A stretch of 64,000 bases of DNA from Sindora glabra (lineage: Eukaryota; Streptophyta; Magnoliopsida; Fabales; Fabaceae). Positions within the stretch are counted from its first letter, which is position 1, and the number at the start of each line of letters is the position of its first letter. The translations under genes were made by a program, and so were the position numbers. Where the stretch lies: assembly GCA_020226215.1 (NCBI GenBank), contig CM035232.1, positions 48,174,179-48,238,178 of the forward strand, given 5' to 3'. The notes beneath the pieces were generated by a model, which was not told the origin of the DNA, made no database searches, and saw only the letters and a list, made by a program, of their open reading frames with translations. Shown one piece after another: positions 39,351 through 50,599 of the stretch.

Positions 39351-39480
39351 TCTTCTCTCTCTTCCCTCCTCCTGTCTCTCTCTCTCAAACTTCCTTTGTT
39401 CCCAAATCCAACTAGCCCTTCCTACGAAACAACGGCTCTCTCTCTCTCTCCTCTCTCTCATTTTCTTCTTTCCTTTTACG
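39351..39480 (+). promoter_or_regulatory. Pyrimidine-rich core promoter / start of leader
   Basis: Dense CT runs (39361-39386 and 39436-39459) form the Y-patch type of plant core promoter and early 5' UTR. No TATA box in a suitable position was found. Base composition changes sharply here from AT-rich intergenic DNA to balanced DNA that continues through the gene, so transcription most likely starts in or just after this patch. Confidence 0.5.
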
Positions 39481-39659
39481 GGTTTGTTCCGCATTGGAAA
39501 AAAGAAGGGTCGTGAGAAAGCTTCAGAATTTCACAGCAACGCGCCCTTATTTTCTTTCTGGATTGGCGTGTTTTAGCTTCTGGGGTTTGCTATAGGAACC
39601 AGCTGAAAGAACCCGTATTGGGATAAAAGAAAGGCACCCAGTTCGTGATTTTGTTCCTT

Positions 39660-40025
39660 ATGCTCGGATTTGTATTGTGGAAGCTGAATTTTATGTAATT
39701 GTTTTTGGGGTTTGCTGAAAACTCAAGTGGGTATCTTTTTGTTTTCTTAATAGTGCCAGTGGAAGTGGTTTTTGGGGTTGCACTCGTTATTTGTATATCC
39801 TATGATTGTCAGTGGGGGAGTTTTTTACGCTGTAGAGAGATGGGGATTGGATTTAACGGTCGGGAGTGATGCATCTTGAACTGGCTTTTGGTCTATTCAA
39901 GGCAAAAATAAGATCCGATGAAGATGGAATATTGGATTTGCAATCTGGGTTTTTTTTACTACAGTAGGGTGTTTGTTCAGGTACAGTTCAAAATTTTCTG
40001 CATTACTGGAATTTTTTTCCAATGA
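39660..40025 (+). promoter_or_regulatory. Cluster of upstream ORFs in the receptor leader
   Basis: Upstream ATGs open at 39660 (12 codons to 39698), 39802 (25 codons to 39879), 39840 (9 codons, stop at 39867-39869), 39869 (32 codons to 39967, its ATG overlapping the preceding stop as TGATG) and 39918 (35 codons to 40025 if unspliced). If the leader intron starts at 39981, the last one continues in frame into the next exon and stops at 40442-40444 after 31 codons. Whether they are translated depends on the real transcript start, which is unknown. Confidence 0.5.
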
Positions 40026-40411
40026 AGGTAAACTTTGGTGGGCTTCTGTTTTTTAGATGTTTTTTTACTTTGACTTAGCCTTCCCCCTCACTTCCCCCTC
40101 ACCCTAAGCATAGATTTGATTGCTATTTTTTATTCTTTTATTCCTATTAGTTTTTTTATTTGAGTTAATGCAAGTGTCTTATTCATTGGCACTGTGTTAT
40201 TCCCTGTTGGCATACCGCTGCATATAAAGGACTATGTGAATTAACCGGTGTTTAAACTTGAAATTACAATAATCAAATAGTTCGGATCACTTAATTTTTT
40301 GGAGGAAAGAAATGGATTTCTAAGCTGATCTTTTATTCTATCTCATACCTTACTGTTCTGTTTTCTTTGGTACGGATGTTAAATTTCAATTTTATTGAAC
40401 TGTTGTTACAG
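39981..40411 (+). other. Probable intron in the 5' UTR of the receptor gene
   Basis: A donor TTCAG/GTACAG at 39981 and an acceptor TTGTTACAG at 40411 bound a T-rich, non-coding stretch. A competing donor is GAAG/GTAAAC at 40028. Leader introns occur in several plant ethylene-receptor genes, from memory. The exact donor cannot be fixed without RNA data. Confidence 0.5.
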
Positions 40412-40521
40412 GACACTAAAGTTGCAGGTGCCCGTTTGAGGTAGTGGTTTCTCAGAAGACCTTTGTTGTATTCTAACCTGGTTTGTCCCTGTGGGGTGTG
40501 GACCATTGTTTTAATCCTTAG

Positions 40522-40530
40522 ATGGATTGA
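40522..40530 (+). promoter_or_regulatory. Two-codon upstream ORF just before the start
   Basis: ATGGATTGA encodes Met-Asp-stop, ends 20 bases before the main ATG and is out of frame with it. Scanning ribosomes must pass or reinitiate after it. Confidence 0.55.
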
Positions 40531-40550
40531 AAAACGAAGCTATTAGATCA

Positions 40551-43500
40551 ATGTTAAAGACAGTGGCATCTGGACTGTTGATTTCGTTGCTCCTCGTATG
40601 TGTGTCTGCAACAGATAATGAATATCCCAGATGTAACTGTGATGATGAGGCTAGCTTGTGGACTATTGACAGCATTCTGGAATGCCAGAAAGTCAGCGAT
40701 TTCCTGATTGCTGTGGCCTATTTCTCTATCCCCATTGAGCTGCTATACTTCATCAGTTGCTCAAACGTCCCGTTTAAATGGGTCCTTATTCAGTTCATTG
40801 CCTTCATTGTACTATGTGGATTGACACATTTGTTGAATGGATGGACTTATGGTCCTCATTCTTTTCAACTTATGGTGGCACTAACTGTATTCAAAATTCT
40901 CACTGCGTTGGTTTCATGTGCCACTGCTATTACCCTCATAACTCTCATTCCTTTGCTTCTCAAGGTGAAGGTCAGAGAGTTCATGCTGAAGAAAAAGACC
41001 TGGGATCTCGGACGAGAGGTTGGTATGATAATGAAACAACAGGAAGCTGCAGTGCATGTAAGAATGCTCACTCAAGAGATTCGCAAGTCACTTGATAGGC
41101 ATACGATTCTGTATACCACATTGGTGGAGCTCTCTAAAACACTGGGATTGCAAAATTGTGCTGTTTGGATGCCTAATGTTGATAAGACAGAGATGAACCT
41201 GACTCATGAATTGAATAGGAGGAATTTCAATTATTCTATACCCATAATGGATCCAGATGTTGTAAGAATTAAGGGGAGTGTTGGAGTGAATATTCTTAGA
41301 CCTGACTCAGCACTTGCTGCTGCCAGTTGCGAAACTTCTGGTGATCCGGGACCAGTGGCTGCAATCAGAATGCCAATGCTTCGGGTTGCTAATTTTAAAG
41401 GAGGAACACCTGAGATGACGCAAGCATGTTATGCAATATTGGTTTTGATTCTTCCTGGTGGGGAGCGTGGATCTTGGAGCATTCAGGAGCTGGAAATAAT
41501 CAAGGTGGTTGCTGATCAAGTTGCTGTGGCCCTCTCTCATGCTGCAATTCTTGAAGAGTCCCAACTCATGAGAGAGAAGTTGGTGGAGCAAAATCGAGCT
41601 TTGCAACAGGAGAAAAGGAATGCTATGATGGCAAGCCAAGCTAGAAGCTCTTTCCAAAAGGTCATGAGTGATGGAATGAGGAGGCCAATGCATTCAATTT
41701 TACGTTTGCTTTCAATGATACAGGATGACAACTTAAAGAGTGAACAGAAACTTATTGTTGAATCAATGCTCGGGACCAGCAATGTCCTTTCCAACTTGAT
41801 AAATGATGCCATGGACAATACAATGAAGGGTGATGGAAGGATTTCATTGGAGATAAGGTCTTTTGGGTTACATGCAATGATAAAAGAAGCAGCTTGCCTT
41901 GCCAAATGCATGTGTGTTTATAGGGGCATTGGTTTTGCAGTTCAGGTTGAGAGGTCTTTGCCTGACAATGTTATAGGTGATGAGACGAGGGTTTTTCAGG
42001 TGATTTTGCATATGGTTGGGAGCCTATTGGATGGTGCCAATGCGGGAGAGATTCTTGTTCTTCAGGTTTTCACAGAAGGTGGAAGTGTAAGTCAGGGACG
42101 GAATCACCAAGGGTGGGCAGCCTGGAGACCAAGCTCATCTAGTGAGGATGTAAATATTAGGTTTGAGATAGGGATCAACAATAGTGATTCTGATTTGGAG
42201 AGGTCAGTTTCTTTAGTACGTTGTGGTAGAAAATATAACAGTGATGGATTTGACAGCAGATTGAGCTTCAACGTGTGCAAGAGGATAGTTCAGGTGACCA
42301 TTATAATTCTGCTGTATGGGCTGGTGGGTGTGTATAGCGAGTTTTTTGACATTTTCTTGTCTTAGTGTTATATGCTATATAAGTAATAAGTAATAATACC
42401 TTGCAACATTTAGTCGAATGCTGTTTTCTGCCATGCTTCAATAGCAAAGCATTCACACTTCTAAACATTTTTAATGCTAATCTATTAGTTATTTAAAATG
42501 GGATTTGCTTATTTATTTTGCAGCTTGCATGACAGTCATTGAATATTATGAAATGTCTTTCAACTGTAATTTCCACCTGATTTAGAATCACAATTTCTGT
42601 CTCCCTCCCCTGCACAAGAAATTATAAAAATGACTGTGGTCTTATGGAATAAGAAGTGTTTGAGGTCCATAATTTGCAAATTGGAACTGCAAGGGCTCAT
42701 TAAGTACAGTAAGTATTTTAGATTTTGGATAGTAGTTTTATTTGTTAAAATAGAAGGATAAGGACCTAGAAAGGAAAAGGGAAGGGAGAAGGGATAATCA
42801 CATCTTAGGTCTTGAAGGGATCGAAATGAAAGTTAATATTATATTTTAGCCCTTCAGCGCGTATGATTTATGGCAGGATCCTTTGTTTAGAGTTGTGCTT
42901 TGAAGTGCAATGTTTTATGTTCTTCAACCAAGCTGATATGAGATTCTTTCTACGGTGTCTATAATATACTCTTTAAGGATAACTAGTTTAATGACATTGT
43001 TAGAAAATAGACTTATTGTTTTCATGGATTGATCGATATTCATATTTCTAACAGTCTCAGGAGGGATTTATTTTGATGTTCTTCCAACTTTCTATCAGTC
43101 TTTCAATGCCACTGTCTCTGATATATTCATAGTTAGAACTACTGACTGCAATGAATGTGATGTGTTAATTTTCATTCTCATGTTCCATTTGTTTACCTTG
43201 TTTGTGTCTTCAATGTGATTGACAGTTGATGCAAGGAAACATATGGTTAGTACCAAATAGTCAAGGTTATCCTCAAAGCATGGCCCTTGTTCTTCGATTT
43301 CAATTACGAACATCCATTGCCATAGCCATCTCTGAAGCTGGAGAATATTCAGAGCGTACAGATTCTAATTCTTTCTTCAGAAGTTTGCATGTCTTGTTGG
43401 CTGAGAACGATAATGTAAATAGAGCAGTGACACAAAAGATGCTTCAAAAGCTAGGTTGCACTGTAACTTCTGTATCTTCAGGATCTGAGTGCCTTGCTGT

Positions 43501-43768
43501 TATTGGATCTACTGTATCTTCTATTCAAGTTGTTCTTTTGGATCTTCAAATGCCTGAGTTAGATGGCTATGAAGTTGCCACAAGAATTCGGAAGTTTAGA
43601 AGCCACAATTGGCCTGTGATTGTTGCCTTTACTGCAACTGCAGATGAAGTTGTGTGGGAAAGATGTAGGCAAATCGGCATTAATGGAGTCATCCGAAGGC
43701 CAGTACTGATGCAAGGAATTTCCAGTGAACTTCGAAGAATCTTCAAGGAGATAAGCAATGTCTGGTGA
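40551..43768 (+). CDS. ETR2: Ethylene receptor, subfamily II (ETR2/EIN4 type)
   Basis: Spliced CDS: exon 1 40551-42293, exon 2 43226-43768, 761 residues, within the usual subfamily-II size. In the ER membrane such receptors bind ethylene and, without it, keep the Raf-like kinase CTR1 active. Seen: an N-terminal hydrophobic segment (1-20), CNC (28-30, dimer cysteines), three membrane segments (about 51-70, 78-96, 112-137) with the copper-binding Cys89 and His93; a GAF domain (about 182-330); a coiled stretch (335-370); and a kinase-like region whose phospho-His position is Asp374 (SDGMRRPMH) and which lacks clear N/G boxes; then a receiver (about 636-755) with phospho-Asp687 and Thr717. Odd: the receiver acidic pair is Glu641-Asn642 and the conserved Lys is Arg739. 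ATG 40551 was chosen because it starts the expected MLK..LLIS signal anchor; upstream in-frame codons have no ATG. ETR2 is closer than EIN4 in the GAF region, but QGNIW is shared with EIN4, so the symbol is moderately sure. Confidence 0.95.
42294..43225 (+). other. Coding intron of the receptor gene (932 bp, phase 0)
   Basis: Boundaries are CAG/GTGACC and TTGACAG/TTG. The intron falls between Val-Gln (580-581) and Leu-Met-Gln (582-584), just before the receiver-side exon, where subfamily-II receptors have their single coding intron as far as I recall. If it is retained, translation continues for 23 mostly hydrophobic codons to a TAG at 42363-42365, giving a 604-residue receptor with no receiver domain. 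Confidence 0.93.
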
Positions 43769-45728
43769 GGATGGAAGCTGTAAGTTAAACTGCAGCATTA
43801 AAAGAATCAAGTTGTTTGTAGTTGCATTCTTAGTAGAATTAGCACACAGCACTTTGGCTCCTATTTCCTGACAACATTTCAACGTAGAGAATGCTATACA
43901 CACGACATTCACAAGGAAAGAAATGATTCACAGATTAGTTCCTTTCATTGTTTTTCATTTTGTTATTTAATTTCAAATGAATCCGATACACGCACCTTAA
44001 GGTATATTCTGATGATCTGAAAAATGAAAAGTAAAACAAAGTAGTTTAGGATAACAGGATTGGAGACTCTTGGCAAAAGTAAAGCTGTATTGCTAAGGAT
44101 CTTTTGAAATATTTACACTTTACAATTAATGTGAACTATCAATTTATTGTTGAAAATTTCTGTACATTCTGTTTGAAAATGTGCTGCTATTCCCATATTC
44201 ACACTCGTAGGATTTTTATGTTGGATTCAAAGATTTTTTGGCTGACTTCTGACTCGTGAGTTTTCACTGTCTTCTTCGAAGTTGTGCCACAATTCATATA
44301 CTTGCATCGTGTACACTGTAGATATGTTATAATCTTTACAAAATAAGTAAAGTCGATTTTAGACAAGTTGTAATATGAGCAAGAGTTGTCAGAGGAAATT
44401 GTGCAATCACCAATAATGAAAGTAGCATTGCTGGTTTAATAATAATTAGAATAATCTATTAAATTGGTTCTTAAAAGATAGATTTTCCTCGATAGTTAGT
44501 ATTATATTCACTAATTACAATTTTTGATAAAATCTTATGTAACATTCATGTTTCAGAATGTATTTAGTGTAAGAGTTAAAAATTTATGTATTTATATGGT
44601 GTGAAATAAGCTTTCAAAGGAAATGATATAACCTCTATTTTTTAAGGGTCAATTTATTGATTTATTCTATTAGGTATATTCTTATTATTATACTAGGTCC
44701 ATCACAAGATAAAATCACATGTTTATCAATCACATAAACAGTTGTAGTACTACTAGTGAGGTAGGCAGGAATATAATGATACACAATGAAGAGAAAAATA
44801 TACTTTAATTTTAGGTTATATTTTTTTTCATTTTTAGTTCATGTATATTATGCTGCATCAATTTTAGAAGATTATAGTTTATCTTGTACACCTCCGCGGT
44901 ACATGTTGGCTCAAGTTTGGGTAAAAAATATCCCAGTTATTATGCTATATAAACCAAAGCTTTGCTTCTCAAAATAGACAGAACTATCTGGTTGTCATAA
45001 CAAATGTGATATCTCATGTTTGAATAAAAAAAAAATCGGAAATGAAATATTGCATATATGCGTAGCAAGATGGAATGAATCATAAAATGTAAGTTTTAAA
45101 TGTCGAAAGTTTAATATTGTTACTCAATGCAAGTTCAATGAGCAGAAAGTATATCATTTTAAAATTTTAGTAATATAGGTTCAAGGAAAGTATGTATCAT
45201 TTCATACAGTGAATGACCATGTTGGAAATGGGAAATACAAATAAGAATAAAGAAGATTAAAGAAAAAGATGAAGAAAGATTGAATAAATTGCATTGATCT
45301 TTGATCTTTTATTCACATATTCATTCACATTGACACGTATGATCATTTATTCTACACTATCATTTACTCATTGATCTTTCTGAATGATCACATAGCATTA
45401 AACTGTACTTCTAAATACTTAACACAACCAATACTCAAACCAATACTGGAAGAGCACCCTCTAATAGGGTTGACAGCCAATCTAAGTAACTATCCACTTT
45501 AGTTAGGAATATTCTCTTTATAGTTTGGGATTATTTCTTTGCAACAGAGCATATGTGGGATTTTGATCTTCTTTGTATCATTTTGTGCTGATTATATCTT
45601 TATTATATTGGAAAGAAATAAATATAAAAGTTTTGTGGGTTTGGTTGCATATGAAAAAGGGCCTTGAATCTCCTTGCACATGAAAAATCTCATTTTTATC
45701 ACTCTAGTATAATGAAGACATAATAAAA
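43769..45728. other. Receptor 3' UTR and downstream intergenic DNA
   Basis: The first several hundred bases are less AT-rich and are probably 3' UTR. Possible poly(A) signals are AATAAG at 44342 and AATAATGAAA near 44412, but no site can be fixed. Beyond 44450 there is AT-rich DNA. A 63-codon + frame at 44786-44977 has no recognisable motif and is not called. Confidence 0.5.
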
Positions 45729-45962
45729 ATGGAAAAAGATAACATCCAAATTCGCATCAGTGAGGATTTTTCAGAAGTGGAGGAAGGTACAGTGAAGATA
45801 ATTTCTTTTTGTTGCGTTCAATGAACATCAATAATTTCTGCAGTATCAAACTTTAATAATCCTGCAGGTACATTTGCAGAGAGAGTTGAATTTTGGGTTC
45901 AAGAACTTTTCATGAAAGTGAGAAAGAAAATCAGTTTATATTGGGAAGTAGACTTCGTTTAA
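45729..45962 (+). CDS. Possible two-exon small ORF or gene fragment, unidentified
   Basis: ATG at 45729 opens 19 codons and the first base of the next, to 45786. A plant-like 81-bp intron (GAAG/GTACAG ... CCTGCAG, 45787-45867) then joins in phase to 45868-45962, ending at TAA (45960-45962). The spliced product is 50 residues, acidic in exon 1 (ISEDFSEVEEG) and amphipathic with aromatic residues in exon 2 (FAERVEFWVQELFMKV). I do not recognise the family. Unspliced, the frame stops after 32 codons (at 45825-45827). The good splice sites and protein-like composition argue for a real exon pair, perhaps a piece of a larger gene copied here. No promoter or further exons were seen. Confidence 0.3.
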
Positions 45963-48900
45963 AGTATGGGCCAAATGGTTTCGTTTGAAGTCTGAAAACT
46001 TGAAAACATGCATGAATCTGGGCACGTACCTGGACTCTTTTCGTTTTCATGTGGACCCTTCTTTTCTTACATTATTTCTCTACCACTAACCCCACCACTA
46101 ATGAAATTTCAACTTGGCTTTTAATATTCTCTCCCACCAGTTTTTTCTTTCACTCATTTGAATTTGTGATATTTTCTTGTTAGTGGTAAATTACTAGTCT
46201 AAATTATTAAATTTCATTTGTATGGTATTAATATTATGTAAAGGATGAATGAAATTCATTAATTAAATTTAATGGTGCATTGAGGTAACTTCTTTTCTTA
46301 TTTGGTACATTTTTGTATCATCTTTCTCTTCCTTATTTTGTTAGAATTTCACTAGAAGGATGAAAATTTGGAAACAAATGATACAATACGTAGTTTAATA
46401 TTTTAATTTATCAAATTGCATTAGGGGTAATTATATTTATACATGGTACACGTCCTAAAAGTTTAGAAATTTTTATGAAAGTTTAATATTAAAGTTGTAG
46501 GGTATAAATTTGATATCATAGTTATGCAAAATATTTTGAGAATTTTTAATGATCGTAAAAAAGTTTTGATAGTTTTTTTTATTGATATAACAATATATTG
46601 TTAAATGATAGTATAAAAATAATTTGCATTGTCAATGAATTAAATTTAAATCTTTAATCCATTATCATTGTAAAATATTATATTTTCTTAGTGAATGAGA
46701 AAAAAGACACATCTTAAAAAAATTAATAGTAATTAAAAAATTTTAATTGTAGTAAAAAATTTTAATAATTTTTTTATTAATATGATAATAAATAAATAAG
46801 TGATAGTGTAAAGTTAATTTATACTATGAATCAAATTTAAATCCAAAGTTATAAAAGTTGTAACATTTCATATAGAGTTAAATTTGATTTATTGACCATT
46901 GTTATTGTTTTACAATATTAGTGAATAAGAAGAAAACACATCATTAAAAAAATAATAATAATTAAATTTTTTTAATAATAATAGACAAATTTTAATATTT
47001 TTTTTATTAACATAGCAATACATGATTCATGATAAATGGTTGATCTACAATAACGTCGGATAAAATTAGATCCTTTCATGTAAAGATCTTGTAATTTTTA
47101 TTTTTTAAATAAAGGGTTACAAAAGTGCATAGTGTTTGGATGTAACAAGTTGAAAAAAAAAAATAGCAATTCATTATTCAAAGTCGAACCATATTTTTTA
47201 TTTTTATATAAAAAGTTACAATTTTTAATAAATAAGGTACGAAAAGCATGATTTTTTTTAATAAAATTTGCAAGAGTAGCTAGGGAAACATAACTATTCT
47301 ATTTATCAGTTGATGATAAACTTGCGAAAATCATTATTGTGAGTTTCATTTTTAACTTTCTAAGAAAAGAAATTAACAGAATTTACTTTGAATTGCGAAG
47401 AATCAATCTTCTTTCAAAAATAGGTAATATTTTGGTACCTGTACTGTGATTATTATCACTTAAGATCATATATTAAGATTTTTTCAAATTTATTCTTATT
47501 ATATTTAATAAATATTTAACTCCTTCACATATTAATTGAATTTTATTAAAAATAAATTAATAAAATATAAATAATTTATTTAATATTTGTACATTTATCT
47601 TAAATGACGAGAAATCAATTAGGAGCAGTAATAACACTTTTGTCCTATGTTTAGAAGTAGTAGAAAAAATATGGAAAGAAAATAAAAAAAATATTTTTTC
47701 ACTTATTATTTGTATGTATAAAAAATAAAAGAAAAAATGATAAAAATTATTTTTTTATTTAATTGGACTGAAAAGAAAAAAAAAATTATTAAATTATAAA
47801 ATTGCTTCTATTACAAGTATACATAATTTATCTAATAAGTTCCATGAAATGACAAATTTGATATTATTAACTTTTCTCTTTCCTGCATTCGTTTAATGGG
47901 AAAATATTAGGTACTTTTTCATCTTTTTTCGTTCCAATTTTTTTTATAGTCTTCATATATTAAAAAATTTATTTTAAATAATTTTCTTTTTATAAATTTT
48001 CTTTTTCTTTTTTCACAAATTCAAAGAAAGTTTTGGTGTCTTTATCAAATTAATTACCGTCGATTTGAAAGTTTGAGAGGTTAATTAATTGATAGCAGTC
48101 CTCTAAAAGAATTTAAAAGGAATTGGCAAACAATGATTGGACTGTCTCAATTATCGCAACGTGGTGGGGTTCATTAACTTTATGAAGTTATTTGACCAAA
48201 CCCAGAAAATCTTTCTATATATTTATTGCTTTATTTCTTGTTTTGCCTTTATGTTTCTGTTTGTTTCCTGAGAAAGAAGGGGCCATTAATTTTTCTGTTT
48301 GGTTAGTGGCTCATCTTCAATTATTAGGTTTCTGAATTCCTTGTCAACATTATGTGATGCATCTTGCTTATTTGATTCCAACGCTAGTGGCCAAATGTGA
48401 GCATTCTCCAACTCAGTTTTATTTCTCTTATTTTCTATGATTTTTTTTGTCTATTAATTTGGTTATTTTTAAAAGTTCCTTTTGGAATGTATTTGAAAAT
48501 TTTACATTTTTATTGTAAAATATTTGTTATCTTAATATAAAATAGGTTTAGCGATCATTCATTCGCGTTTTAAGTTATTGGAAATGTTTTATAAATGAAC
48601 TTATATTAAAAATTGAAATTAAATTATTTCAAAAATTAAACATATTCACTAATATATAAGTGTCAATAGATATGTTTCACCATTTTTTTTAATAATGGTA
48701 GAAGTAGATAAACTACTAATCACATAAATATGAAAATTAAGAAATAATATCTAAATACAGGAAAAAATATGAAATTTAAAAAACAAATCAAATATCATAT
48801 GTGATAAAAGTTTTCGGGCAGATATGCTTCACTCTTTAACATGTCGACCACACCAAGGACGGGCTTGGTCACCCTATAAAAGGTTATGTAATCAGCATGA

Positions 48901-49481
48901 AATCTCTAATAATAGTAGTAGTAATATTAATTAAAATTTCCCCTAAAATTATTTATTTGTTGTACATTTTTAAATAGAAAATTGTTGCACTCGGACTCAA
49001 CTTCTCCAAAAACTGATAAATTCAATCATTCCAAGTCTACTTTCTATGTGATTGGATCTTTTGTTTCTTTACTCAAGTCCACCTAATTATTTCTCATTTA
49101 TGATTAGCTCGGAAATATAAGTCCCATTTAATTCAGACTGAAAATAAATTTTTGCGAGAAATTTAGGAAGTAATATTTTTATTGAATGTTATAAGGAATA
49201 TTTAAAATTATTTAATTTATATTAGGAATCAAAGGTGAGAAGTTCTTCTTATTTAAACATTTAAATAGAAATGGATGAATAACTTACTATATTTGATGGA
49301 AAGTAAAATTTCTTGAATCAGTAACGAATCAAAACATGATTTGATTCATCTAATTAGTTCAACCAAGAATTTGAATGGATGATTTCATAAATAAAAAATT
49401 ATATATTTTTAAAAAAATTAAAAATAGGTAACTTAATAGATAAATAAATTCATAATTTATAAAAATACAAAAGGTTAAAAG
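45963..49481. other. AT-rich intergenic DNA with a diverged tandem repeat
   Basis: A unit marked by TTTTTTTATTGATATAACAAT recurs three times (near 46572, 46762 and 46999) with spacings of about 190 and 237 bases. A TATA-like CCCTATAAAAGG near 48871 and a less AT-rich patch at 48060-48420 are not followed by any coding exon. Confidence 0.45.
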
Positions 49482-50073
49482 TGTAAGTTTTTCTTTATTT
49501 CTACCTAATCTTGGTGATAGAATTTATTAATTATCTATAATGTACAGGATCTTGGAAACTCATAAGTTTCCACAAACTCATAATAAATTTCATATTATCA
49601 AAATTATAGACTGCGTACCTTAATTCATAACTTGATAGCTTAAATACTGAAATATAGCATTTGAACCTTAAAAAGCTAGAAGAAAACTATGTGTGAGAGA
49701 GAGAATTGTGTTTTTATCTCTTGTACTCTCTTAATTTTCATACTTACATTATTGATGGAGAGAGGGAGAGCATAAAATCTTTTATAGGCAAAGATAGGGA
49801 CCAATTTTTTAGATAAATTTTTTATTTATCTATTAAATAATTTTTTTGATAAATTCTTTATTTGTTTATTAGATAACCTTATAGATAAATCTTTTATTTA
49901 TTAAATAACCTTTTATTATCTCATAACTCCCCATTAACTACTCCAATCAAGTAGTTTGTTACTTTAGGAAAACATATCTCAAACTTATCTATTAGAAATT
50001 AACCTATTTAATATTTATTTATTTAACCATAATAACCACTCATCAATATCACTTGGGCCATTTAAGTTTTACA
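49482..50073 (-). repeat. 3' LTR of the - strand copia element
   Basis: On the + strand it reads TGTAAGTTTTTC ... AAGTTTTACA, with canonical TG and CA ends. It aligns throughout with 55152-55739. Confidence 0.9.
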
Positions 50074-50088
50074 TTTTCCCACTTGGCT
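50074..50088 (-). other. Polypurine tract of the - strand copia element
   Basis: On the - strand GCCAAGTGGGAAAA abuts the start of the 3' LTR. Placement and purine content fit a PPT. Confidence 0.75.
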
Positions 50089-50599
50089 TATGTGATATTG
50101 GCTTACTTTATGGTGAAATAAATAAATCAACATAATGCACATAGATAAGGCTAATTTTCTATACATTGGTTACATCATTTGTTATATATAAGAGTAAGAA
50201 TTAATATGAGTTATGACACTATACCATTTATTAGATATATTCCTTTCCATATACTAGTATACTACTCCTTTTTTATTATTATGACCTATAAGTGAGAAGT
50301 GTAAAATTGGTCCAACAATATATCTTTAGCAAAGACACAACTCGTTATTATGATTCAAACATGTATATAATACTTAATTAATAGGATCATCAGAAACATA
50401 TTTATTAGAGAGCTCACAATGTTAAAATATTCATTAACATAAAATCAACAATAATATTCAACAATCCTTGTTAAAAATGATGCCTATATTCGTAATATGA
50501 CCATTAAATGTTTTAGGTATAACCTTTTTGTCAAAAGATCATCTATCATAAAATTGGTGCTAATATACTTTATTGATATTTTATGTTTCTAAACTTTTT

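Noticed and set aside
40527..40550. In-frame extension of the receptor frame by eight codons from a TTG
   Set aside because: It has no ATG; the signal-anchor pattern expected for the family starts at the ATG at 40551.
40778..43912. Open frames on other frames/strands within the receptor gene (e.g. 41307-41693 -, 41537-41911 -, 43559-43912 -)
   Set aside because: They are shadows of the conserved + strand coding sequence and show no family motif.
48866..48885. TATA-like box CCCTATAAAAGG suggesting a promoter
   Set aside because: No coding exon, leader or gene-like composition follows before the copia element.
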